A stretch of DNA of 64,000 bases. Source: Tillandsia leiboldiana. Its lineage: Eukaryota > Streptophyta > Magnoliopsida > Poales > Bromeliaceae. Made by a program: the position numbers and the translations under genes. The notes under the pieces were generated by a model. The model was not told where the DNA came from, ran no database searches, and was given only the letters and a program-made list of their open reading frames with translations. This document shows, in pieces, positions 11,280-21,660 of this stretch (position 1 is its first letter; every line of letters starts with the position of its first letter). Location of the stretch: contig CM055061.1 of assembly GCA_029204045.2 (NCBI GenBank), positions 43,238,977 through 43,302,976 on the forward strand, written 5' to 3'.

Positions 11280-12190
11280 GGCCAGCAGCGCCGCGCGGCC
11301 CAAAGGCTGCCCGCGCGGCCTGCAGCAGCGCTGCGCGCCTAGCGCGCGGCCTGCAGGGCCGCGGGGGCCGAAAGGCCCGCCCGCGGCACAGGGGCCGCCC
11401 TCGCGGGGCCCCTGCAGTGCCGCGCGCCCAAGCGCGCGGCCTGCAGGCCCGCGCGGCCCATGGCCGCCCGCGCGGGACGCTGCAGCGCCGCGCGCGCCTA
11501 GCGCGCGGGACGCTGCAGCGCCGCGCGCGCCTAGCGCGCGGCCTGCAGCCCGCGCGGGGACAGGGGCCTCCCGCGCGGGGCCCGCGGCACAGGGGCCGCC
11601 CGCGCGGCGCCCTGCACTGCCGCGCGGGGCCCGCGGCACAGGGGCCGCCCGCGCGGCGCCCTGCCATGCCGCGCGGGGCCCGCGGCACAGGGGCCGCCCG
11701 CGCGGCGCCCTGCACTGCCGCGCGGGGCCCGCGGCACAGGGGCCGCCCGCGCGGCGCCCTGCACTGCCGCGCGGGGCCCGCGGCACAGGGGCCGCCCGCG
11801 CGGCGCCCTGCCATGCCGCGCGGGGCCCGCGGCACAGGGGCCGACCGCGCGGCGCCCTGCCATGCCGCGCGGGGCCCGCGGCACAGGGGCCGCCCGCGCG
11901 GAGCCCTGCCGTGCCGCGCGGGGCCCGCGGCACAGGGGCCGCCCGCGCGGCGCCCTGCCCTGCCGCGCGGGGCCCGCGGCACAGGGGCCGCCCGCGCGGC
12001 ACCTCTGCAGTGCCGCGCGCCACGCGCGGCCTGCAGGGTCGCCCAGCGCAGGGGCCGCCCGCGCGTGCCAGACAGGGCGCGCAACCAGCGCGCCCGCTGC
12101 CAGCGGCCCGGCGCCCCGCTGCCCTGCCACGGCAGCAGGGCGCCTGCTGCGCGCGGCGCCCATGCGCGCCCGCGCAGCGGCCGCTCCCCT
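11280..12190. repeat. GC-rich array with ~8-9 units of 49 bp (D 5' LTR)
   Basis: From about 11580 to 12005 the unit GGGGCCGCCCGCGCGG, then CGCCCTGC, then CGCGCGGGGCCCGCGGCACA recurs every 49 bp with few changes. Dense CpG and long phantom ORFs follow from the composition. Confidence 0.88.
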
Positions 12191-12491
12191 TAGCCGCGCG
12201 CTGCCCAAAATCAGCGCGCGCGGCTCGCGAGGCACCACCGCGCCACGGACAACAAGTCCATGGCACCCCAGCAGCAGGAAAAAGAAAGGGAAAAGGAAAG
12301 ATAAAATAAGCCAACCTCCTCGCGGCACGCCGGCCCCCGCACGGCTCCACGCCACGCTCGGAGAAGAAAACGCCCAAGAAAAGCTTCCTCCAAAGCCCTC
12401 TTCTTCTTCCTTCCTTTTCCTCCTTCTTCTCTCTTTTTCCTTTTCTTTCTTTCTTTTCCTTTCTCTGCTACAGTGGTGGAGGGGAGGGGTT

Positions 12492-12502
12492 CTTTTATAA
12501 AG
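12492..12502 (-). promoter_or_regulatory. TATA box of the D 5' LTR
   Basis: Minus strand CTTTATAAAAG followed by a purine-rich tract (GAAAGGAAAAGAAAGAAAG and similar). This is the only canonical TATA in the LTR and lies between AT-rich U3 sequence (TTAATTAA repeats) and the leader. Confidence 0.7.
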
Positions 12503-12562
12503 CAAAAGCTTTAATTAAATTAATTAACTTAATTAACTTAATTCCAAAACGCCAACTCCAAC

Positions 12563-12940
12563 TCACTTTTTGCCCTCGGGCCCTCCGCCGCTGTCCGGAA
12601 CCTCCCGAACTCCGCTGTAAATCAAAAGTGCACGTGCTCACAGCTTTTTCTCTTCAAAAAGCTCAACCGTTGAGTCGGGTTGCTCAAATCAAATACCGGC
12701 TCCAAAATTGCCAGTTCCGACTCACTTTTTGCCTCCGGGTCCTCCGCGTCAGTCCGGAACCTCCCGAACCTCGCTGTAAATCAAAAGTACGCGTGCCCAC
12801 AGCTTTTTCTCCTCAAAAAGCTCATCCGTTGAGTCGGGGTACTCAAATCAAATACCGGCTCCAAAATTGCCAGTTCCGACTCACTTTTCGCCTCCGGATC
12901 CTCCGCGTCCGTCCGGAACCTCCCGAACCTCGCTGTAAAC
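12563..12940. repeat. ~160-bp tandem repeat, ~2.4 copies (D 5' LTR)
   Basis: TCACTTTT recurs at 12563, 12721 and 12881 (158-160 bp apart), matching 5183-5560. Confidence 0.85.
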
Positions 12941-13174
12941 AGAAAATACACCTGTTCCAAGTGTTTCCCCATCTTCCTGCAAACCATAGCGGAGTCGGAG
13001 ATACCCGTACCAGTCACCTAACGCGTACTAAGCCCGAAACAAGCAGAGGCTTCCGCGGGGATCCAAATCAACCCGAACTCCTCTGAAAAACATACGGAAC
13101 ACGCCCGAGGCAATCTCCTCCGCACCACACCATCTTGCAAGGTCGGTGCGTCGTCCAAATCCCGGTGTTCTACA

Positions 13175-13572
13175 ATCAAGATAGAGTCAAACTTGCTCGT
13201 AAGCATTTGCAGTTTCTGAATCTTCACGAGGTTAGTTCCCTCATGTGTAACCTGAAGAACATCCCAGATTTCTTTCGCAGTCTCACATGCCGAGATGCGA
13301 GAGAATTCAGTTTGAGATAAGGCATTAAAAATAGCATTAATTCCCTTGCCATTGTAAGAAGATGAATCTAACTCTTCCTTGGTCCATTTCGACCTAGGTT
13401 TTAAGGTGCGAACATCAGAGATAATTTCAGTTGGATTAGACCATCCTAATTCAATTGATTGCCACACCCTTTCGTCGATGGAAATTAAAAAGGCTTTCAT
13501 CCGTACTTTCCAGTACGCATAATTTGTTCCATCAAAGAAAGGGGGTCGATTGATGTTTCCACCTTCAACCAT
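13175..13572 (-). pseudogene. gag N-terminal part (A1)
   Basis: ATG at 13572 on the minus strand, shortly after the primer site. The protein starts MVEGGNINRPPFFDGTNYAY, with WKVRMKAFLISIDERVW following, and runs in frame through SYNGKGINAIFNAL and KIQKLQMLTSKFDSI until D interrupts it at 13174. It is the DUF4219/UBN2-type capsid region of Copia Gag. The gene continues at 1879. The piece itself is open, but the whole gag is split and later frameshifted. Confidence 0.88.
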
Positions 13573-13590
13573 TGTTTACAACCCTATTCC

Positions 13591-13603
13591 CGCTCCGATA
13601 CCA
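13591..13603 (-). other. Primer binding site of A1 (tRNA-Met, one mismatch)
   Basis: Minus strand TGGTATCGGAGCG next to the LTR; other A copies read TGGTATCAGAGC, so one base has changed. Confidence 0.85.
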
Positions 13604-13904
13604 CTTGATGGGTTATATGTAATATAGATCTAAATAGGGGAAGAAACACCTAGAGGGGGGTGAATAGGTGTAAATGTATAAACACTCAAAAATCGTTGCG
13701 ATAAAAAACCCAATGCGGAAATAAAAATAACACGCAAGATTTTTACGTGGAAAAACTCCAAACCGGAGTAAAAAACCACGGGACCGATAACACGGCGAAA
13801 TCCACTAGAATTAAAACACGTACAAGGTGATTTACCGTACACACTTACGACTCAACCTTTTCCATACGCTCCTAGAGGATCTTCTCCGCTCGCTCCACAA
13901 CGCT

Positions 13905-14085
13905 TCTCGAATCCACGATCTGCGCCCAACGCCGAATCCACGGCGTCCAACGTCGAATCCACGACGTCCGACCGAATCCACGGTCTTCACCCAGTAGCAC
14001 CCTTCGAATCCACGAACGTGCCTCGCTCCGAATCCACGAGAGCGGTTGAACCTTGAATCCACAAGGACACGCGAATCCACGCGCC
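13905..14085 (-). repeat. Array of eight TGGATT-loop hairpins (A1 LTR)
   Basis: On the minus strand the hexamer TGGATT recurs eight times, usually closed by complementary arms: ACGTCG/CGACGT, ACGCCG/CGGCGT, GACCG/CGGTC, CCTTG/CAAGG and CGCG/CGCG are perfect; three others are imperfect. The array lies about 290 bp downstream of the TATA box and so would be in the RNA leader. Confidence 0.85.
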
Positions 14086-14371
14086 GATTTTGGGGAAATC
14101 GTTGTTTTTGGGTGGTGATGATCCGCCGAATACTTAGATCAAAGATAGATAGGAAATACCATCTAAGTATTCATTAGTTTGATTCAACTCAAGATATGAG
14201 TATGAAAACCTAGAATCAAACTAATCAATATAGATGAAGAAACATAGAGTAATATCTAATGATTTCCTTTCTTCTCTATATTGTGGATCTTAGGCCGTAT
14301 AGAATGATATTTGAATATGACGGCTCTATGTGGATTATCTGGATTACCCTAGAAAAATGAATCATAGGGTC

Positions 14372-14379
14372 TATTTATA
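14372..14379 (-). promoter_or_regulatory. TATA box of the A1 LTR
   Basis: TATAAATA on the minus strand, in the context CCTATAAATAG that is also present in the A2, A3, A4 and B LTRs. Confidence 0.8.
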
Positions 14380-14435
14380 GGTTAGAAACATTTGGAAGGG
14401 GATAAGAATCAAAAACCTAACATTTCTGGAATTTT

Positions 14436-14668
14436 TACGGACGGCGATCCGGATCGGTTTTGGGCGATCCGGATTGCAGTAGCAAGAAAGACGGTTTCCA
14501 GAAAAACAAACGTTCGGGATCCGGATCGGAATGCCTGATCCGGATCGTTCATACAATTCAGAAAACTCAACGTTCGGGATCCGGATCGTGAGACGCTGCG
14601 ATCCGGATTGAAGTAATGTATGAAACAACAACCTTCGGGATCCGGATCGCTGGCTCTGATCCGGATCC
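14436..14668 (-). promoter_or_regulatory. GATCCGGATC palindrome cluster in A1 U3
   Basis: Several copies of the perfect 10-bp palindrome GATCCGGATC, or one half of it, upstream of the TATA box. CCGG-centred palindrome arrays in this position are a known feature of Sirevirus LTRs. Confidence 0.75.
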
Positions 14669-14894
14669 TGAACATGTCCGAACACCAGTTTTTGATTTTT
14701 ATGCAATTAAAAATTCTTCCAGGTGTTTCTACACTACAAGAAGTATTCGGATCACCAATAAACTTTAGTTAAACATACCTGATCCTTTTGAATTCTTCTT
14801 TCTTGAGATTGAGTTAAATGATCCAACTTTCTTCACCTTCAATCTTCAAGACTTGAACCTTTCACGAAACTACGCCAACTCAAATTCCGTAACA

Positions 14895-15308
14895 ACGGCG
14901 TCTCTAACCAAAATCGAGCCCAAACGAACAAGATTAACAAGCCCCGGTGGTCTCCTTTTTAACCTAAAGGAGCACCCCAAAACCCCACCACGAGGATTTC
15001 CAAAACCATCGCAGTGACCACAGCAAAAGCCGAACTATGGGTAACAACCGTAGGGGAAGAATCCTCATTCCCACCCATACCTTGCCCAAGATGCAAAAAG
15101 AATCGGCCGACTATCTGCTGTAACCTAAAACCAGAAGACCTAAAAGGTACAAACTTAGAAAAGAGGCTACCCCTCCAGAAAACACTCGCGCTCTACGCAC
15201 CTATTACTTGATTATCTCATTGGTTAGTTGCTAGTGGCATTGCACTCTGTGGATGTTGGACACTGACTACCGTGGTTAAAGTCGTTTTTCTCTGATACCA
15301 TCTTAATC
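14895..15308 (-). other. Leader of gypsy element C, truncated by A1; no gene seen
   Basis: It lies between the A1 LTR and the C LTR. On the minus strand a primer site (TGGTATCAGAG, 15300-15290) lies 8 bp from the LTR end TGACA, so this is the 5' leader of C. The rest shows no recognisable coding sequence. The remaining body of C would lie left of A1, off the window. Confidence 0.65.
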
Positions 15309-18300
15309 TGTCACGCCCCGGGGGTTTAATGAAGCAGAAAATAGCACAATAAAAATTTATTATTATTATTTTTTTGAAAGGAACCTCCCGCCGGTCACGT
15401 GCACAGACCCGCCACATACGTTAGTGTTCTCGGTGTTGCTAACTGGATCCCCCTAACGTATGCACGGCGTACAAAAAACCACAACTGTACTTTAACCACA
15501 CCAGTCAAGATGAAGACTAAAAGAGTAACTATTAAACATTCAACAATCACATTGACCAACGAAAGTTTGAAAGGATAAAGCCATGGGTTTGGAAAACGGC
15601 GTCCACACGACACCTGGTTTCTAAAACATTTTCGCAATCTCTTTTCCGAACGACATTACAGCTTTGAAAGGATAAAACCACGGATTTGCAAAACGGTGTC
15701 CACACGACACCCAGTTTTCAAAATGATTTCACAATCTCTTTTCTGTATTTTAAAACGGCCGTCCAAAACGCATAACTAAGTGCATAAGTAAAACCAGTCA
15801 ATCACAATGTCGCGAGTCCATCCCAACATCCACACCATCCACGAAAAAATAGAGTCACAAGCACAAAGCCTAACCAACTAAAATAACAACTAAGTAAAAG
15901 GGAAGAAGTCACCAGCCAAGAATAAAGCTAAATCCTTCTAGTCGTAGCCTCACCGCCGTCCCAGATCCCACCCCTGACTGAACCAGTCATAGTGTGGGAA
16001 GTCAGTGACACGAAGAATAAATGACAAAAGTGATGCTAAAAGGTAAAAGATAAAAAACCAAACCGTAAAGACCAGAGGATCCACAATCCCCATCCTTCAC
16101 TCAATCATATCATCCCTGAGGAAATGAACTAAGCACCTTGCCATGTCGGTCCGGGGACCTCAGGCAAAAGAAAAGCACACCGCTCTCACCTTTGGTGCAT
16201 GTAAACCCCCCATAAATCACCGCGAGGGGTCCCCACTACGTCACCTTGTGGGGTGCACGGGTCAACGTACCACCTTTCTGGAAAAGTACACTGATGCGGT
16301 GGCCAAATCGCTGGTGTGCGTGCAAGCGCCATGAGCATAGTAACCATAATAAAACGAGTGTCCACCTGCGACACTCGTTGCTCCAATAAAGTATAAGTGC
16401 CGATACACGTGCAGAACATGGGGTTAGTCATCAACTCATATTATCCCTTACTACGGTAAACACAACAATAACCATCTATACAATAAGGAGGTTCTAAGGG
16501 TGTACCCACCTGAAACGAAGATAAACGACCGCACCCGCGACCCTCCAAAGCAAACAACACCACCCGCGGGCCTAATAAAATATCCAAAACACCAATCAAC
16601 ATTTTACCCCCCAAACAGGCAAATTTAGTGGTCCCAACTAGTGTACCCAAAACCCCTTCTATCCCCAAAATAGAAACCGACGAAAGAGTCCGTGCAAAAA
16701 ATCCCTCCGGTTGCAAAAACCGTACTTCCGACGCGATCCGATTGTCGACGAGGCAATTGACGGAAAACGGGTTCCAATCGTTGCATTGACGAAGTCCGCG
16801 ACGAAAAAACAACCGAGCGGAGGCTCATCTGATGAAAAATGAAATCAACTGCGTCGAGCCAATTGCACCATCAAGCGGACTGCACCGTCAAGCGGACTGC
16901 GCCGTCAAGGGGAGTGCACCGTCAGGCCAAAAACCGTCGACGAAAACGCTAAGTAAAACCATCAAGGAAAATCTGTCAAGCCAAAACCGTTGAGCAATTC
17001 CGTCGACGAAAATGCCAAGTAAATCGTCAAACAAAATCTGTCAAGCCAAAATCGTCGAGCAAAATCGTTGACGGCAGCGGCTCAACCCAAGCGGACATAG
17101 CGGCGGCGCAGCAGCCCCGCGCGGGCACAGCCCCGTGCGGGCATGGCTGCAGCGCGACAGCCCCGCGAGGGCCCAGCCCCGCGCGGGCACACGCAAGTAG
17201 CGCAGCGCGGTAGCCCCACGCGGGCACACGCAAGCAGCGCAGCGCGGTAGCCCCGCGCGGGCACGGCAGCTGCGCGGCAGCCTCGCGCGGGCAGGGGCTA
17301 GCAGCGCGGCGCGGTAGCCCCGCGCAGGCACAGCCCCAAGCAGGCATGGCAGCGGCGCGGCAGCCCCGGGCGGGCACGCGCAACCAGCGCAGCGCGGTAG
17401 CCCCACACAGGCACGGCAGCAGCGTGGCAGCCTAGCGCGGGCACGCGCTGGCAGCGCGCGCGGGCGCAAGCAGCGGCGGTGGCTAGGGCATCCAGCGGCA
17501 GTGGCCTGGCAGGGCGCGGCGCGCGCGTTCGGCAGCACCACGTGGCGGCGGCTTGGCAGGGCGCGGCCCTGTGCGGCTTGCAAGTAATGCGCGGCGGCGG
17601 CGGCCAGAGGATCCAGCGGCGGCGACGGCTAGGGCATCTAGCAGCGGCGGCCTGGCAGGGCGCGGCGCGCGTGTGCGGTAGCACCACGTGGGGGCAGCCC
17701 GGCAGGGTGCGGCCCTGTGCGGCATGCTCTAACAGCGCAAGGGCGGCGCGTGGGCGGCAATGTTCCCGGCTGCGCAAGGGCGGCAGCTCGCATGGCTGCG
17801 CCCTGGCGGCAACCCTCCTGGCTGCGCGCGGGCGACTGCCCCTGGCTCTGCACGGGCGGCGGCCCGCCTGGCTGCGCGCGGCGGCAGCGCCTGCGGCGCG
17901 CGGCCCGCGGTGGCAGCGCGCGGCGGTGACCGCGGTGGCAGCGCGCGGCGGTGACCGCGGCGGCTCGGCTAGGGCATCAAGCGGCCGCGGCGGTACCTTC
18001 ACCATCGGCGAACATTCGTTCAAGAACAAAACCAACAAAAATTCAAAACCAAATCCTTGGAGAAATCAAACGAAACCTACGTCAAAGCCGACAATCGAAA
18101 TCAACGAACAAAACCGACGAACGGAACCGTCAAACCAAAACCAACGATCAAACATTCAAGAACGAGATTCTAATCACAAAACCAAAGTATTGATAACAGG
18201 GAGACGAGATTCACAACACGAAAAAGAACGATGCTAACTAACCTAGCTCTGACGAAGAAGACGACGCGATTACGATCTCTCCGCAATCGCTGGTGTTTCC

Positions 18301-18796
18301 AGATCCGTTCTAGGTCTTGGCGACGTGATCGGTCTCGGTCCTTGGCACGCACCACGAGGAAGAAGGAAGAAGGGCGGTTTCCCATAAAAATTAGGGTTTG
18401 CAGTGATCGGAACAAAAAGGATATTTTATTCCCCCTTTGTTTCTCTCGTACGTATAACAAAACCCCATTCCGTTATTTAAAATATTTTTAGCCGACTTCC
18501 TTGATAAGCGTGCCAAACCTCCGAAATGCCCCGTACCCGCTAGCACGGATCCTGATGCACCAAAAACATATGGACCTACCTTCGGACCCGTTAACACTGA
18601 AAACCTCACTCCGGAAGATCCGTAAGTCGGATTTCCGATCCGATCGCATCGTCGTTCTCCGTTTAACGAGCTCTACCACGACACGACAACCGCAACCCAA
18701 AAACCAAGTGAGCCGACACCAAGAAAATTCCACCAAAAACAAGCTTAAAACCAAAAGACGTCGATAAGGAAATAGTAAAAGGTCAGCGTCATTACA
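15309..18796 (-). repeat. 5' LTR of gypsy element C (3.5 kb)
   Basis: Minus strand from TGTAATGACGC at 18796 to GGCGTGACA at 15309, followed by a tRNA-Met primer site. It shares its end blocks with the solo LTR at 23227-25611 (ACCCGCC near the TGTCACG end, AATCCGTAAGTCGGA near the other end). A GC-rich segment occupies 17090-17990. A ~97-bp tandem duplication (marker TTTGAAAGGATAAA at about 15566 and 15663) and a short ATT run at about 15357 lie near the TGTCACG end. Confidence 0.82.
17090..17990. repeat. GC-rich imperfect repeats inside the C LTR
   Basis: Repeated CCCCGCGCGGGCAC, GCGCAGCGCGGTAG and CGGCGGCTTGGCAGGGCGCGG motifs with many CpGs. Open frames on both strands are compositional; no domain is recognisable. 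The solo C LTR has an analogous block at 24540-25060 with different repeat detail. Confidence 0.75.
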
Positions 18797-18799
18797 TCG

Positions 18800-19120
18800 G
18801 ATGATACACCTACTCCTCCTCGAGGCAAGAGATCATCAGCACCAGTAGCAACAACAGCAACAACGGCAACAACAGCCGCAACAGCAGCTTCTACTTCAGA
18901 GGATGACGCCTCTGTTACGTCAATCTATCGAGAGCAGCAACGACTATCGTCGGAGCAAGAACGCATGTCAAAAGAAGTAACGCAGATATCTTCATATATG
19001 ACTAAGGTTACTGCCACCCAAGTCGACATAAAGAAGAAGTTTAAATCTTTTGCGAAGTTGGTCAAGAAGATTTTTACCAAACTTGGTTGTAGTGACTCCG
19101 ACGACACCGACTCGGATTGA
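18800..19120 (+). pseudogene. C-terminal tail of an extra (third) Sirevirus ORF
   Basis: An open frame of 106 codons ending TGA at 19118-19120, with no start because C truncates it. It encodes an Ala/Thr-rich low-complexity stretch (about residues 14-32), then a charged, probably helical segment with SSEQERMSKEVTQIS and FAKLVKKIF, and an acidic Asp/Ser end (DSDDTDSD). It lies between the position of pol and the polypurine tract, where many Sireviruses carry an additional ORF of unknown function sometimes called envelope-like. No membrane segment is visible in this tail, so I claim no envelope role. Confidence 0.55.
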
Positions 19121-19740
19121 TGTTTCTGATATTTTTCTTAGTTCTAATCATGTTTCTCTTTTGCAGGTTTTTACTTTTGCATTTTGAAGTTTGCCCTCCT
19201 TTTAATTTTGGATTGTTTCATATGACAAAAAGGGGGAGAGAACATTGAACTTTTGAGAAGTAAAGGTAAGTTGAAAGCTGTGTACTCTGAGTACATGCCA
19301 CTACTAACTATTTGACTAATTATTTGGGCATATAATATTACTAACAAGTTGCTTGATTACTGACATAACTTTGAACTTGTTAAATCTTGATATGACATTT
19401 GAACTTTTAAGGAGTAGATGATATGTAAATCCGTGATTGCTTATTCTCATACATATCTGATAATTAATGTCATGGTGAGTAAAAACTCTATCTCTCTGAT
19501 TGCTTATTGAATGCTTAAATTCTTGAGGTATCTAACGATTTCTTTTGTCAAGAATTATTTCTTTTGCAGAGAGTACAAACGTCTAAGTCTAGAGTTTGTT
19601 TTAGGAGTTTATCTCTTGTATTCATTTTTATTTGGACCATTCATGTAAATTTTTGTTGTATGGTGATATCAACAAAAATATCTTTTTGATTTTTTTTGTG
19701 TGGATTTTTGTTTTGTCACGAAACCACCAAAGGGGGAGAT
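19121..19740 (+). other. 3' non-coding tail of A2 with polypurine tracts
   Basis: AT-rich, no coding signal. It contains an internal AAAAAGGGGGAGAG tract (about 19217) and the LTR-adjacent AAAGGGGGAGAT (19729-19740). Multiple GGGGGAGA tracts before the 3' LTR are typical of Sireviruses. Confidence 0.8.
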
Positions 19741-20993
19741 TGTTAAGGATTTTGTTGGCGTATTTCGAGATGTGTTTTGAGTCTTGAAGATTGAAGATGA
19801 AGAATTGTGGATCATATACATCAATCTCAAGAAAAATGGATTCGGAATAATCAGGTACATTTAACTAAATAAATTTGGTGATCCGAATACATTTGTGTAG
19901 TTTAGAAACACTTGGAATATGGTTTGATACATAAAAATAAAAAATTGGACTTTTTGGAAGTTCAGGATCCGGACCAGCCACGTCCAGTCCAGATCCCAAA
20001 CATGGTTTGGTTCATGCAATTTTCCAGTCCGGACCACCCCTGTTTCAGTCCGGACCCCGAACCTTAAATTCTACAAAAATTGCATGAACAATCCGGACCT
20101 TCCCTGTTTCAGTCCGTACCCCGAACTGCGTTTTTCATAAAATCTTCTGAAAATTGACGACAGTCCGGATCAGACTTAATCCTGTCCGGACCGCCGTGCG
20201 GAAAAAATTCTGTTTTGGAAGTTTTTGATGCTTATCTCTTTCCAAGGGTATCTAATCTATAAATAGACTTTTTATTCATCGTAAAAAGTGAATTTTGATT
20301 TCTCGAAAAAAAAATTCTTTTAAGAAAGAGAAAAATCCACAAATATAGAGAAGAAAGGAAAACACGATTAAATTCATGTTTCTTCGTCTATATTGTTTGA
20401 TTTGATTCTAGGGTTTCCAAACTCCTATTTTCTGTATAATCAAATTGAAGAATACTTAGATGGTATTTCTTGTCTATCTTTGATCTAAGTATTCGGAGGA
20501 TCACCACCAAACAAAAACAACGATTTTACCAAGAATCGGTGTGAGGATTCGCGTGGCCTTGTGGATTCAAGGTGCTACCGCTCTCGTGGATTCGGAGCGA
20601 GGCATGCTCGTGTGATCGAGACGTGCTACATTGGTGAAGACCGTGGATTTGGTCCGATGTCGTGGATTCGGCGTTGGGACGCAAATCGTGGATTCGAGGA
20701 GCGTTCGGAGGGAGCGGAGAAGATCAACTAGGAGCGTATGGAAAAGGTTGAGTCGTAGGGTTACGGTAAATTACCTTATACGTGTTTAATCTTAGTGGAT
20801 TTCGCCTTGTTATCGGTCCCGTGGTTTTTTACTCCTGTGACGGAGTTTTTCACGTAAAATGTTGCGTATTTATTTATTTTCCGCATTGGGTTATTTTTTT
20901 ACGCAATGATTTGGTGTGTTTATTGTTTACACCTATTCACCCCCCCTCTAGGTGGTTTTTCCTCTATTCAGATCCATATTAACATAACCCACA
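19741..20993 (+). repeat. 3' LTR of A2
   Basis: TGTTAAGGATTTTG to AACCCACA, 1253 bp, directly after the purine tract. U3 palindromes here are of the GTCCGGAC type (about 19964-20200). TATAAATA is at 20258-20265, TGGATT hairpins at 20541-20705, then CACCCCCCCTCTAGG near the end. Confidence 0.88.
20541..20705 (+). repeat. TGGATT-loop hairpin array (A2 LTR)
   Basis: Units include CCTTG-TGGATT-CAAGG and ACCG-TGGATT-TGGT, with further units around CGCTCTCG/CGGAGCG and TGTCG/CGGCG. One loop has changed to TGTGAT, and several arms pair only through wobble or with a bulge. Confidence 0.75.
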
Positions 20994-21660
20994 TATGATC
21001 AATGAAATCTTTCAGTTGAGCAACATAAACTTCCTCATTTAGAAAACCATTTAAAAATGCGCTCTTAACGTCCATTTGAAAAAGTTTTATTTTAAAATGA
21101 CAAGCAATTGCGAAAAGTATACGAATGGACTCGAGACAAGCAACCGGGGCGAAAGTCCCATCAAAGTCTATACCTTCAACTTGTGAATAGCCCTGAGCTA
21201 CTAGACGTGCTTTGTTCCGAATAATGGTACCATCTTCATTTTTCTTGTTCTTCAAAATCCATTTTGTACCGATTATGTTTTGTTGCTTCGGGGGCTTCGT
21301 TAATTCCCATACTTTGTTCCTTTCAAATTGACTGAGCTCTTCTTGCATTGCTTCAATCCAATAATCATCTTGAAGAGCTTCATCAACATTCTTTGGTTCA
21401 ATCATGGAGACATAACATGCAACTCCACAAACTAATTGTCTCCGAGTTCTAACTCCTTCTTGAGGATCTCCAATGATGTTTGATTCAGGATGGTCCTTGG
21501 AGATTCGAAGCGTTTGAGGTAACGGAGTACTCGGGGGTATTTGGGATGATTCTTGCACATTGGATGAACTAGAAGAACCATGAGATGCATCAAAATTTTC
21601 AGAAGAATTATCATGCAAAGATGCAATATCATTAGTAGGAGATTCATCATCAATAGACAT
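20994..21660 (-). pseudogene. Copia reverse transcriptase, N-terminal part (A3)
   Basis: The frame contains WIEAMQEELSQFERNKVWEL, then GTKWILKNK, NKARLVAQGYSQVEGIDFD and QMDVKSAFLNGFLNEEVYV. These are the opening motifs of the Copia RVT_2 reverse transcriptase, including the first catalytic aspartate (MDVKSAF). The protein ends at DFIDH where the A2 LTR begins, so the YVDD-bearing palm is missing. Upstream residues (about 1-70) form the Ser/Asn-rich linker to integrase. It would copy element RNA into cDNA; this piece cannot. Confidence 0.88.

Larger units (their letters stand above)
1880..13174 (-). mobile_element. Element D: giant-LTR Ty3/gypsy-type retrotransposon without intact coding capacity
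   Basis: An ~11.3-kb insertion with perfect 5-bp duplications. On the minus strand it runs TGTAGAACACC...GGCGTGACA (5' LTR 13174-8878), PBS complementary to initiator tRNA-Met (8870-8859), a 3.1-kb internal region, a polypurine tract near 5812-5801, and the 3' LTR (5800-1880). Only a decayed gag fragment and a terminal VSRTK-F-GGE tail resembling the end of element E are recognisable. Both suggest a non-autonomous Tekay/Del-like chromovirus derivative. The LTRs (3921 and 4297 bp) are longer than the internal region; their length difference is mainly due to tandem repeats. Confidence 0.88.
8878..13174 (-). repeat. 5' LTR of element D
   Basis: It begins on the minus strand with TGTAGAACACC at 13174 and ends GGCGTGACA at 8878, next to the PBS. 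It holds a GATA run (about 9329-9363), minisatellite, GC-rich array, GA-rich leader, TATA box and 160-bp repeats. It closely resembles 1880-5800 apart from small indels and tandem-copy number, suggesting a fairly recent insertion. Confidence 0.9.
1..14894 (-). mobile_element. Sirevirus-like Ty1/copia retrotransposon A1, split by D, 3' end beyond the window
   Basis: Read on the minus strand the order is 5' LTR (13606-14894), primer binding site, gag, then the start of protease at the window edge. The gag is interrupted at 1880-13174 by element D. The Gag family has an N-terminal block containing FFDGTNYAYWKV, two CCHC knuckles and a long coiled coil between them. That Gag, the tRNA-Met primer site, the ~1.3-kb LTR with upstream palindromes, and the multiple polypurine tracts of sister copies all point to the Sirevirus lineage of Copia. 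Internal frameshifts make it non-functional. The base just outside the LTR (14895) belongs to the leader of gypsy element C, so A1 appears to be inserted in C; its other end is off the window. Confidence 0.85.
13606..14894 (-). repeat. 5' LTR of A1
   Basis: Starts on the minus strand TGTTACGGAATTTG at 14894 and ends CCCATCA at 13606 beside the PBS; 1289 bp. U3 carries GATCCGGATC palindromes (14668-14436), a TATA box TATAAATA at 14379-14372, then the TGGATT-loop hairpin array (14085-13905) and the CACCCCCC block near the LTR end that is shared by all A and B LTRs. Confidence 0.9.
18797..20993 (+). mobile_element. 3' end of Sirevirus-like element A2
   Basis: A plus-strand fragment: end of an extra ORF (18800-19120), non-coding tail with purine tracts, and a 3' LTR (19741-20993). 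Its left side is cut by the C LTR at 18796, consistent with C having inserted into A2 (the 5 bp after the LTR are TCGGA). Its right end lies inside the reverse transcriptase of A3, so A2 had inserted into A3; the following 5 bp are TATGA. Partner duplications would be off the window. Confidence 0.8.

Noticed and set aside
11046..12377. Long Arg/Ala/Pro/Gly-rich open frames on both strands (also 4061-5011, 17041-18237, 24532-25022)
   Set aside because: Compositional artefacts of GC-rich tandem repeats inside LTRs; overlapping frames on both strands, no domain, no start context.
14371..14706. Frames rich in Asp-Pro-Asp and Arg-Ser-Gly-Ser (also 32082-32400, 45912-46196, 59670-59988)
   Set aside because: They are the GATCCGGATC palindrome cluster read as codons.
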